From an uncultured Collinsella sp. (GTDB lineage Bacteria > Actinomycetota > Coriobacteriia > Coriobacteriales > Coriobacteriaceae), in the NCBI GenBank assembly GCA_902388545.1, contig CABMPS010000119.1:1-6195 (forward strand): a stretch of DNA of 6,195 bases, given 5' to 3'. The translations under genes were made by a program, and so were the position numbers. How positions within the stretch are numbered: position 1 is the first letter of the stretch; each line of letters begins with the position of its first letter. Positions 1 through 5,129 of the stretch are shown here, in pieces. The notes beneath the pieces were generated by a model. That model was not told where the DNA came from and ran no database searches. It was given only the letters and a program-made list of their open reading frames with translations.

Positions 1-1
1 C

Positions 2-148
2 ATTCTGACTGATGAATCCATGGCGACCCGCACGCCAGGTCTATTTGCCGCTGGCGATATCCGTTCCAAACGTTTACGCCAGGTTGTGACCGCTGTTTCG
101 GACGGAGCCATAGCGGCAACGAGCGCATACGCGTTTCTCCGTGGATAA
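2..148 (+). CDS. trxB: Thioredoxin reductase-like flavoprotein, C-terminal fragment
   Basis: This is the last 48 codons of a gene whose start lies left of the window; it ends at TAA 146-148. The fragment contains [10 protein letters not shown] followed by [14 protein letters not shown]. This is the characteristic C-terminal FAD-binding signature of the low-molecular-weight thioredoxin reductase family, in which the Asp of AAGD contacts the FAD ribityl/phosphate and the RQ...AxxDG segment caps the flavin. Such enzymes use NADPH to reduce thioredoxin or a related disulfide partner in the cytosol. The redox-active CxxC and the NADPH domain are outside the window, so a related ferredoxin/thioredoxin reductase-like protein cannot be excluded. 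A hairpin terminator follows 40 bases after the stop, so this is the last gene of its transcript. Confidence 0.85.
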   Translation: MLTDESMATRTPGLFAAGDIRSKRLRQVVTAVSDGAIAATSAYAFLRG

Positions 149-188
149 GTACGATAATATATCTTATGTAAGGTTGCTATCTTTAAAC

Positions 189-231
189 AAAGTGGTTGGA
201 CGATGCATCAATGTGTTGTCCAACCACTTTT
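189..231 (+). terminator. Hairpin terminator after trxB-like gene
   Basis: A perfect 13-bp stem, AAAGTGGTTGGAC (189-201) with GTCCAACCACTTT (218-230), encloses a 16-base loop that starts with the palindrome GATGCATC. The T run is short (228-231), so termination may be incomplete. Its position 40 bases after the trxB stop and upstream of the DUF1836 promoter fits a terminator. Confidence 0.7.
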
Positions 232-238
232 ACTTGCC

Positions 239-267
239 GGCTATGTGGTATGCAAAACTAGATAACC
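239..267. promoter_or_regulatory. Imperfect inverted repeat, probable operator of the DUF1836 gene
   Basis: GGCTATGTGGT (239-249) and ACTAGATAACC (257-267) form an imperfect inverted repeat separated by 7 bases. The arm length, spacer length and most bases match the perfect repeat GGCTATCTAGT-N7-ACTAGATAGCC at 1913-1941 in front of degV (22 of 29 positions by my count). It lies immediately upstream of, and over the -35 region of, the best promoter for the DUF1836 gene. Binding of a regulator is an inference; the matching geometry is seen directly. Confidence 0.5.
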
Positions 268-278
268 TAGAATACAAT
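250..278 (+). promoter_or_regulatory. Candidate promoter of the DUF1836 gene
   Basis: TACAAT at 273-278 is a good -10 element. The expected -35 zone (about 250-256, ATGCAAA) is poor, which fits a promoter needing help or one overlapped by a regulator site. Transcription would start near 285 and give an untranslated leader of about 18 bases. A second reading uses TTGCCG (234-239) and TAGATA (259-264) with a 19-bp spacer, as in MerR-controlled promoters, but its -10 match is weak. Confidence 0.35.
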
Positions 279-302
279 ATAGAAAATGAACGGAGGACCT
301 TT

Positions 303-914
303 ATGAACCACGTTAAACACGTTATTCCGATGTCCGATTCGTCGGTAAGCATTAAGCCCGAGGATATTCAGCCCACGGTGCTGCCCGATGCATTCATTCA
401 GTCCGATATCGTGCGTAAACTCAATACGTTGAGTCTGCCGCGCTATAACCAGTTGCCCAATGTGACACTCTACCGCGACCAGGTCATTGAGTATGTTGCG
501 CTGTGGATGGAGCCGCTGTCCATTTGCGTTGAGCACCCTGTCATTACGCCATCGATGATCAATAACTACGTGAAGGTCGGCCTGGTGCCTGCTCCGGTCA
601 AAAAGCAATATGGCCGCGAGCAGATTGCCCGCCTGATCGCTATCTGCCTCTTTAAGCAGGTGCTACCTATTGCTGCGGTGCAGGCACTCTTTAACATTCA
701 GCGTTTGAGCTACGATGCCCCGACGGCCTTCGATTATGTGGTCGATCAGCTCGAGGCATCGATTCGTTCGGCGTTTTCCGTCGAGCAGGCGCCGGTTCCC
801 GATACGGCGCATCAGGTAACGCGTGAGTCGCTGCTTGTGCGCAGTGCGGTTTCATCCTTCGTTTCGAAAGCGTACCTGATGAGCTATCTAAAGTTTAATG
901 GGTTTAATAGCTAG
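303..914 (+). CDS. DUF1836 family protein with MerR-like helix-turn-helix
   Basis: A 203-residue cytosolic protein. ATG 303 is chosen because GGAGG (292-296) sits 6 bases upstream; the frame is open back to a GTG at 141, but that start overlaps trxB. Residues 41-130 match the DUF1836 (YkrK-type) family as I remember it: LPRYNQLPNVTLYRDQV (45-61), then ITPSMINNYVKVGLVPAPVK (81-100), then KQYGREQIARLIAICLFKQVL. The middle segment reads like a MerR-type winged helix-turn-helix with a Y/F-x-R-E-Q wing, so DNA binding is plausible. No biochemical role is established to my knowledge. Residues 1-40 and the region after 165 are variable. It stands alone on its strand, has its own promoter and terminator, and converges on degV. 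A palindrome upstream is shared with degV, which hints at self-regulation. The family call is fairly sure; function is unknown. Confidence 0.85.
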   Translation: MNHVKHVIPMSDSSVSIKPEDIQPTVLPDAFIQSDIVRKLNTLSLPRYNQLPNVTLYRDQVIEYVALWMEPLSICVEHPVITPSMINNYVKVGLVPAPVKKQYGREQIARLIAICLFKQVLPIAAVQALFNIQRLSYDAPTAFDYVVDQLEASIRSAFSVEQAPVPDTAHQVTRESLLVRSAVSSFVSKAYLMSYLKFNGFNS

Positions 915-926
915 CCGACGTATAAA

Positions 927-974
927 ACGGGCGGAACAAAGGGCTATCTGCCACTTTGTCCCGCCCGTATTTTT
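927..974. terminator. Bidirectional terminator between DUF1836 gene and degV
   Basis: ACGGGCGG-A-ACAAAG (927-941) pairs with CTTTGT-C-CCGCCCGT (954-968), a 14-bp stem with one A/C mismatch. The + strand continues ATTTTT (969-974). Read on the - strand the stem is followed by TTTTATA (complement of 921-927), so one hairpin can end both converging transcripts. It begins 12 bases after the DUF1836 stop and ends 13 bases before the degV stop. Confidence 0.85.
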
Positions 975-987
975 GCTTGGTTGGACG

Positions 988-1854
988 TTATTGGCCCGAA
1001 GCCACGCCCATGCCGTAGCCGATAATGAGCCCATACATTTCGGCATAGTATGAATCTAGCCCGTTACAGGGCATGATGATAGTCTTGGAGCCTGGCCAGC
1101 GCTCCACAATTCGGCTGGCAAGTGCTTGGGCGCCTGCCTCATTCTCGACATGGTCGATAACGACCTCGCCGCCCGTAAAACCTTCGGCTTCCATGGTGTC
1201 GATGATCTTGTTGAGCATCTTCTTTTCGCCACGCGTGTGCCCGACGAGCTCGATTTTACCGGCCTCGCTCGCCGTGCCCAAAATGCGAATATTGAGCTTG
1301 TTGGCAATGACGCCGGCTGCCTTAGGAATGCGTCCTGCCTTTGCAAGGTTCTCGTAATTACACAGGCTAAAGAGAATCTTGCTGTTTTGCTCGAGACTGT
1401 CGAAGTAAGCGCAGGCGTCCTCAAAGGAAACGTCCGGGTTACTTGCAAGATAACGATCAAACAGCAAGAAGATCAGATCCATCTTGCCGCCTGCTGCCCG
1501 CGAATTGACCAGGTGAATCTGACGATTGGGCTCCTCGGCAAGTACCATATCGCGTGCCGTAGCGGCAGCGTTATAGCTTCCAGAGACACCCTCCGAGATT
1601 GGCATGCAGATCGTCTTGTCGGCGAGCTTAAAGAGCTCAGCCCACTCCCCCACGCTTGGGCAGGCGCTCGATGATGCGCTGGCTTCCGACTGAATGGCAA
1701 CATTAAGCTCGTGAACATCGAGCAAAAGGTCGTCGACAAATTCGCGCTCCCCTACTCGAATTTTGAGAGGAGCGAATGCAAAGGTGGTACGGGGTGCAGT
1801 CGGTTGCCAATCGCGAAGATTGCAGCTCGAATCTGAGATAAGTGCCCAGCTCAT
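988..1854 (-). CDS. DegV family fatty-acid-binding protein
   Basis: A 288-residue protein, the usual DegV length. The start ATG (1852-1854) has AAAGGA 6 bases upstream. Family landmarks in order: S-D-S-S (7-10) near the N-terminus, P-L-K-I (29-32), S-A-C-P-S-x-G-E-W (63-71), I-S-E-G-V-S-G-S-Y-N-A-A (86-97, equivalent of the SSxLSGTYxxA lipid-head contact), N-S-R-A-A-G-G-K (117-124), C-N-Y-E-N-L-A-K-A-G-R-I (165-176), H-T-R-G (206-209) and a C-terminal YGLIIGYG. DegV proteins bind one fatty acid; in Gram-positive bacteria the FakB members present it to FakA kinase for phosphorylation and phospholipid synthesis. No fakA is visible here, so whether this one is a true FakB is unproven. The site at 117-124 begins N-S rather than the usual D-S/T, a small departure. 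It is a single-gene transcript with its own promoter; the palindrome at 1909-1945 lies just upstream of it. Confidence 0.9.
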   Translation of the reverse strand: MSWALISDSSCNLRDWQPTAPRTTFAFAPLKIRVGEREFVDDLLLDVHELNVAIQSEASASSSACPSVGEWAELFKLADKTICMPISEGVSGSYNAAATARDMVLAEEPNRQIHLVNSRAAGGKMDLIFLLFDRYLASNPDVSFEDACAYFDSLEQNSKILFSLCNYENLAKAGRIPKAAGVIANKLNIRILGTASEAGKIELVGHTRGEKKMLNKIIDTMEAEGFTGGEVVIDHVENEAGAQALASRIVERWPGSKTIIMPCNGLDSYYAEMYGLIIGYGMGVASGQ

Positions 1855-1883
1855 TGAGGGTCCTTTCTAGTTGTTCCTCAACA

Positions 1884-1912
1884 ATTATAGCCATCTTTTT
1901 GATTGATTGGAC
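1884..1912 (-). promoter_or_regulatory. Candidate degV promoter
   Basis: On the - strand TATAAT, a perfect -10, lies at 1889-1884, with the predicted start near 1877 and about 22 bases of leader before the ATG. The -35 position (1912-1907, GTCCAA) is a poor match. It abuts and partly enters the edge of the inverted repeat 1909-1945, which is consistent with regulation by a protein bound there. Confidence 0.5.
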
Positions 1913-1945
1913 GGCTATCTAGTTTTGAATACTAGATAGCCGTCC
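1909..1945. repeat. Perfect 15-bp inverted repeat upstream of degV, probable operator
   Basis: GGACGGCTATCTAGT (1909-1923) and ACTAGATAGCCGTCC (1931-1945) are exact inverted copies around a 7-base spacer. Neither strand has a convincing T run after it, and it lies upstream of the degV -10, so a terminator is less likely than a protein-binding site. The inner 29 bp (1913-1941) match the element at 239-267 in geometry and most bases. A cruciform or backup terminator for read-through from the nlpC operon remains possible. Confidence 0.65.
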
Positions 1946-1968
1946 TGATTTTATGGCAAACGGTAGGG

Positions 1969-2008
1969 AAAAAAGAATGGGCCTCGTGACTCAAGATCGC
2001 GAGGCCCA
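1969..2008 (-). terminator. Intrinsic terminator of the pgsA-to-nlpC operon
   Basis: On the - strand TGGGCCTCG (2008-2000) pairs with CGAGGCCCA (1986-1978) around a 13-base loop. TTCTTTTTT follows (1977-1969). A GC-rich stem plus a long T tract, 23 bases after the stop codon at 2032, makes this a textbook strong terminator. Confidence 0.92.
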
Positions 2009-2031
2009 CGTTCGTTCGCTGCAGTAATAAA

Positions 2032-3144
2032 TTAGTAGCGCACGAAAATGTAATTGTTGTTCATGCCGGCGGCAACGGAGCTGATGATGACGCCCGTTTT
2101 GTAGTCGGAAGCATGGATCATCTGACCATTACCGATATAAATGCCGGTATGGTAGGAGTTAACCACAACATCGCCGGGTTGCGGATCGGACACACGGGTC
2201 CAACCCATGAAGTCGACCGTGGTGCCCAGACGGCAGTAGCGTCCCGTGAGGCAATAGCTTACAAAACCGGAGCAGTCAAAGCTGTTCGGTCCAATGCCGC
2301 CCCAAGAATACGCATAGCCGAGCTTGCTGTAGGCGCGCGAAACAACGGAGCCACCATCAACAGACTGACTCGGTGCTGAAGGCGTGGGAGCCGGAGCGGG
2401 CGTGGGGGCAGGCTGCGGTGCGGGAGCCGGCGTGTTGCCGCCCTGGTTGTTGTTATTGCTGGTCTGACCACCGTTGTTGGTGTTCTCGGTCGTACCGGCA
2501 GTCTCGTTGCTCACCGTGGCCTTCTCGGCAGTGCTGGCGTTGATGCCGGCCTGCAGCGCGGCGTTGGCCTCGGCCTCTGCGGCAAGCTCGGCCTGCAGCT
2601 GCGAATCCAGGGAGTTTACGACGTTCTGGGCTTCAGCCTGCTGGGCGTTAAGCTCGTCGACCTTCTTTTGCGTGGTGGCGACGTTCTTCTCCTGCTCGGC
2701 CTGCTTATCGGTGAGCTGCTGCTTAAGCTCCTTGACCTCTTGAATGGTCTGAGCTTGCTTGTCGGAAACTTTGCCGTAGTAGAACAAACGGTTGAGCATA
2801 TCGCTCAGATCATCGACACCCGTCAAAACCTGAAGCAGGCTCAGACCGCCGGTTTTGTACTCGCCGGCGACATAGGTCGAGAGCTTGGCCTGACCATCGG
2901 CGATCTCCTGCTGCTTTTGCGTGATCTCGCCGGCAGTCTGATCGAGCGCCTGCGTCTGCGTGGCAAGCTCATCGTAAATCTGCTGGGTTTGGGTGCCGAT
3001 CTGCTCGAGTTTCGTACGAGCAGCGGCAAGGTCGGATGCGGTATCGGCGTAGGCAGGAGCCGCGAGGCCCAAGCCCAAAACACAAGCGAGGGTTGCCGTA
3101 GCAGCGCAGCGTGCCATGTTTTTGTGCGTGTTTGCTGTGCGCAT
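2032..3144 (-). CDS. Secreted NlpC/P60 peptidoglycan endopeptidase with coiled-coil domain
   Basis: A 370-residue exported cell-wall hydrolase. A signal peptide is clear: basic start, hydrophobic 13-29, and A-Y-A before D34 as the likely signal peptidase I site. Residues 35-210 are rich in Gln, Ala, Lys and Glu, with heptad-like stretches typical of the coiled-coil regions of CwlO- and RipA-like hydrolases. A Thr/Asn/Gly-rich stretch (about 215-237) and a Pro/Ala linker (239-258) follow. The NlpC/P60 catalytic domain occupies about 264-370: F-D-C-S-G-F (289-294) with nucleophile C291, H332 in Y-H-T-G-I-Y, and H344 in M-I-H-A-S as third residue. P-Q-P-G-D (321-325) precedes the His. Enzymes of this family cut stem peptides, usually D-gamma-Glu to meso-diaminopimelate/Lys. 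The start ATG 3142-3144 has AAAGGA 6 bases upstream. It is the last gene of the operon, 32 bases after apt. The exact bond cut and whether it needs an activator such as an FtsEX complex are not visible. Confidence 0.93.
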   Translation of the reverse strand: MRTANTHKNMARCAATATLACVLGLGLAAPAYADTASDLAAARTKLEQIGTQTQQIYDELATQTQALDQTAGEITQKQQEIADGQAKLSTYVAGEYKTGGLSLLQVLTGVDDLSDMLNRLFYYGKVSDKQAQTIQEVKELKQQLTDKQAEQEKNVATTQKKVDELNAQQAEAQNVVNSLDSQLQAELAAEAEANAALQAGINASTAEKATVSNETAGTTENTNNGGQTSNNNNQGGNTPAPAPQPAPTPAPAPTPSAPSQSVDGGSVVSRAYSKLGYAYSWGGIGPNSFDCSGFVSYCLTGRYCRLGTTVDFMGWTRVSDPQPGDVVVNSYHTGIYIGNGQMIHASDYKTGVIISSVAAGMNNNYIFVRY

Positions 3145-3176
3145 GTAGCTTCCTTTCCAGTAACTAAGGGTAACGG

Positions 3177-3707
3177 CTAGCCTACCGTCACCAGGCTAAA
3201 GAGCTCCACATCGTCATCAGACGGCGTGAGCTTCTCGCGCGGGTTGAGAAACGCAAGCTCAAGTATACAACCGTAACCGATAAGCTTTGCGCCCATATCT
3301 CGCACCAGTTTACCTGTTGCCTCGACGGTTCCGCCCGTCGCGACCAAGTCGTCCAGAATCAACACGGTATCTTTAGAGCTGATAGCGTCGGCATGGATCT
3401 CAATTGAATCGGTGCCGTACTCGAGCTCGTAGCTCTGGCTTACGGTCTCGCGCGGCAGCTTGCCCGGTTTACGTGCGGGAACAAAGCCGGCGCCAAGGGC
3501 TACAGCCACCGGTACGCCAACCATAAAGCCGCGAGCCTCGGGACCCACGACCTTGGTGATCCCCATGCCGGCAAAGTGCTCGGCGAGGGCATCGGTCATG
3601 GCTTTGAGCGCCTCGGGATTGCCAAAGAGCGGCGTGATGTCTTTAAAGACGACTCCGGGCTCGGGATAGTCGGGGATGTCGACGATTTGAGATTCGAAGT
3701 CGTACAT
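3177..3707 (-). CDS. apt: Adenine phosphoribosyltransferase
   Basis: A 176-residue cytosolic purine-salvage enzyme converting adenine plus PRPP to AMP plus pyrophosphate. Landmarks: D-Y-P-E-P-G-V-V-F-K-D-I-T-P-L (13-27, the Apt N-terminal signature), G-P-E-A-R-G-F (55-61, adenine pocket), R-K-P-G-K-L-P (79-85, the flexible catalytic loop), and the PRPP-binding segment V-L-I-L-D-D-L-V-A-T-G-G-T (115-127) with the adjacent acidic pair D119-D120. Length agrees with bacterial Apt proteins of about 170-183 residues. I chose ATG 3705-3707 because GAAAGG (3720-3715 on the - strand) lies 7 bases upstream; the frame extends 5 codons further only to a TTG that has no site of its own. It follows the MerR gene after 40 bases and precedes nlpC by 32. 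No promoter is evident in either gap, so co-transcription is likely. Confidence 0.96.
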   Translation of the reverse strand: MYDFESQIVDIPDYPEPGVVFKDITPLFGNPEALKAMTDALAEHFAGMGITKVVGPEARGFMVGVPVAVALGAGFVPARKPGKLPRETVSQSYELEYGTDSIEIHADAISSKDTVLILDDLVATGGTVEATGKLVRDMGAKLIGYGCILELAFLNPREKLTPSDDDVELFSLVTVG

Positions 3708-3747
3708 TGCATGACCTTTCAATGAGTTGCCGAAATATCAGCAGCGG

Positions 3748-4626
3748 TTATTTGCCCGCGGTGACGGTGCCGGAGTGCGAAGGGGCGACGACCTTGAGCG
3801 GCTTTACGAGAGAATCCTCGTGCGAAGCAGGCGCGGCAGTTTCTTCGTTTTTGGCCTTGGTGGACTCGGAGCGAGCGATTTCCTCATCGAGTGCATCGAT
3901 GTCGGCGTCCTCGACCACGGCGTTGAGCGACTCAAAAACGCGGTTTTTGAGCAGCGCGGTGTGCACGCCCTCCGTCAGGTCGTGAAGCTTCTTAAACGCA
4001 CGCTCGAGCTTGGCGTCGCGCTCGTCATCGGAGGTATCCATGCCGAGCATGCTCACGAGCACCTGCTCAAACATCGAGGACTCGCGGTTGGCGGAAGACA
4101 CGTACTGACGCAGGTTGCGCGGCTCGATATGGAAGCGTGACAGCTCGGAGCAGTAACGGATGATCGGAAAATCGCGACCATCGACGAGCTCACGATTCTG
4201 CGGACTCTTGATGATGCGAATAAGGTCGTTCTCGGCGAGCGAGCGGATAAACGAAATCTCGACGCCCAACATATCGGGAATGGTCTCGATGGGATGCAGC
4301 TTTTGTTTAGTCTCCTTGGGCTCCGTCTTGAGCGGAACATCGGACAGTAAGCCCACCTCGTAGGCGAGCGTTGACAGGTCCGTAGCGTTTTCCAAGCGCT
4401 GCTTAATCACGTTGAGCGGCATGTAGCGGGTCTTCTGCAGGTGCAGGATGACCTCGAGACGGTCAACGTCTTCCTTGGAGTACTGGCGATACCCCTTAGG
4501 CGTACGATGAGGGGTGATGAGCCCCTCATCTTCTAGAAATCTAATTTTTGAGTTCGATAGATCGGGGTATGCGCCTCGAAGTAGGTTGACGACTTGGCCG
4601 ATACTCAGATAGTTGCGTTCGGCCAT
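3748..4626 (-). CDS. ftsR: MerR-family regulator of the FtsR/Rv1828 type
   Basis: A 292-residue DNA-binding protein. Residues 5-80 form a MerR winged helix-turn-helix: Y-L-S-I-G-Q-V-V-N-L-L, then S-K-I-R-F-L-E-D-E-G-L-I-T-P-H-R-T-P-K-G-Y-R-Q-Y. The unusual S-K-I-R-F-L-E-x-E-G-L and R-T-x-x-G-Y-R signature is that of actinobacterial FtsR (Corynebacterium) and Rv1828 (M. tuberculosis). Residues 113-195 carry their second domain, including S-R-F-H-I-E-P-R-N-L-R-Q-Y. In Corynebacterium FtsR activates ftsZ; carrying that role over to this organism is inference, so the symbol is by homology only. No metal-binding cysteine cluster is seen. A charged, low-complexity tail (about 240-292) exceeds the roughly 250 residues I recall for Rv1828. 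The start ATG lies 3 bases after the FHA stop, with GGTGAG inside the FHA gene end as ribosome site, so the two are probably translationally coupled. Confidence 0.88.
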   Translation of the reverse strand: MAERNYLSIGQVVNLLRGAYPDLSNSKIRFLEDEGLITPHRTPKGYRQYSKEDVDRLEVILHLQKTRYMPLNVIKQRLENATDLSTLAYEVGLLSDVPLKTEPKETKQKLHPIETIPDMLGVEISFIRSLAENDLIRIIKSPQNRELVDGRDFPIIRYCSELSRFHIEPRNLRQYVSSANRESSMFEQVLVSMLGMDTSDDERDAKLERAFKKLHDLTEGVHTALLKNRVFESLNAVVEDADIDALDEEIARSESTKAKNEETAAPASHEDSLVKPLKVVAPSHSGTVTAGK

Positions 4627-4629
4627 TAC

Positions 4630-5064
4630 CTACTCACCGGTTTCGATGCGCTCCGGCGTGCTCTCGTGGTAGATGAGCGTGAACGTACCGATCTGAACGG
4701 ACGAGCCGTCGTGCAGCGGAGCACCGTTGACGATGGCGCCATCGACCCAGGTGCCGTTGAGCGAGCCCAGATCCTCAATACGAGCGCCCAGGCCCTCACG
4801 AATAATGCGTGCGTGGCTGCGCGAGACAGTCATGTCGTTGAGGAAGATGCCGTTCGCGGGATCGCGGCCGATGGTGGTCACGTCGTCCTCGAGCTCAAAG
4901 GCAGCTCCGGTCTGCGGACCCTTGACGATGGACAGAACCGGAGCGGTGATGTGCACGTTGGCCATGAGGTCGGGAACGGTGACATCGCTCGAAGGAACAC
5001 GGAAAACGCAGGTAGCGTCCGCAGTTTTATCGTTCTGAGGCATATTGTTAACCTTGTTGTCCAT
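4630..5064 (-). CDS. Small FHA-domain signalling protein, GarA/OdhI-like
   Basis: A 144-residue cytosolic protein: a disordered N-terminal arm (about 1-40) and one forkhead-associated domain (about 42-135). FHA residues for phosphothreonine binding are intact: G-R-D (66-68), S-R-S-H (81-84), and S-L-N-G-T (101-105). The arm contains D-A-T-C-V-F-R (16-22), which lines up with the E-T-T-S-V-F-R phospho-switch of mycobacterial GarA. There, phosphorylated Thr in the arm folds back onto the FHA domain and turns off inhibition of TCA and glutamate enzymes. The second Thr is kept (T18), the first is replaced by Ala (A17). With pgsA upstream and an FtsR-like MerR gene 3 bases downstream, the order echoes pgsA2-garA-Rv1828, supporting orthology. 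Its targets and kinase here are unknown. ATG 5062-5064 is taken as start (GGGG 5 bases upstream, weak); M8 at 5041-5043 is an alternative with AAGG upstream and would still keep the arm motif. Confidence 0.9.
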   Translation of the reverse strand: MDNKVNNMPQNDKTADATCVFRVPSSDVTVPDLMANVHITAPVLSIVKGPQTGAAFELEDDVTTIGRDPANGIFLNDMTVSRSHARIIREGLGARIEDLGSLNGTWVDGAIVNGAPLHDGSSVQIGTFTLIYHESTPERIETGE

Positions 5065-5113
5065 GACAACCCCTATCTAACGCGGCCACGCCGCAAAGAA
5101 TGAACCGTACGTA

Positions 5114-5119
5114 ATCATA
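5114..5119 (-). promoter_or_regulatory. Weak candidate internal promoter before the FHA gene
   Basis: In the 65-base gap between pgsA and the FHA gene, the - strand has TATGAT (5119-5114) as a possible -10. The -35 position (inside the end of pgsA) matches poorly. The leader it would make contains a short GC hairpin, GCGGC-GTG-GCCGC, just upstream of the FHA ribosome site and without a T run. This gap is the largest in the operon, so extra control is possible. Confidence 0.25.
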
Positions 5120-5129
5120 CCCCAATGAA

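Noticed and set aside
141..302. N-terminal extension of the DUF1836 frame back to GTG 141
   Set aside because: It overlaps the end of trxB and runs through its terminator hairpin and the promoter zone; ATG 303 has an excellent ribosome site and matches the family better.
942..952. GGCTATCTGCC in the loop of the convergent terminator as a third copy of the operator
   Set aside because: It shares 8 bases with the GGCTATCTAGT arm but lacks the partner arm and spacing, and it lies within a terminator rather than a promoter.
979..987. GGTTGGACG occurring both at 194-202 and 979-987
   Set aside because: A 9-base match with no symmetry or shared position; one copy belongs to a terminator stem, so chance is the simplest explanation.
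2113..3180. Several long + strand frames opposite nlpC, including 2668-3180
   Set aside because: They are antisense shadows of a Gln/Ala/Leu-rich coiled-coil gene with a clear signal peptide and catalytic domain; their Leu/Gly/Cys-rich translations match nothing.
3708..3722. Five-codon extension of Apt from TTG 3720-3722
   Set aside because: The ribosome site for the ATG at 3705-3707 lies inside the extension, and the TTG has no site of its own.
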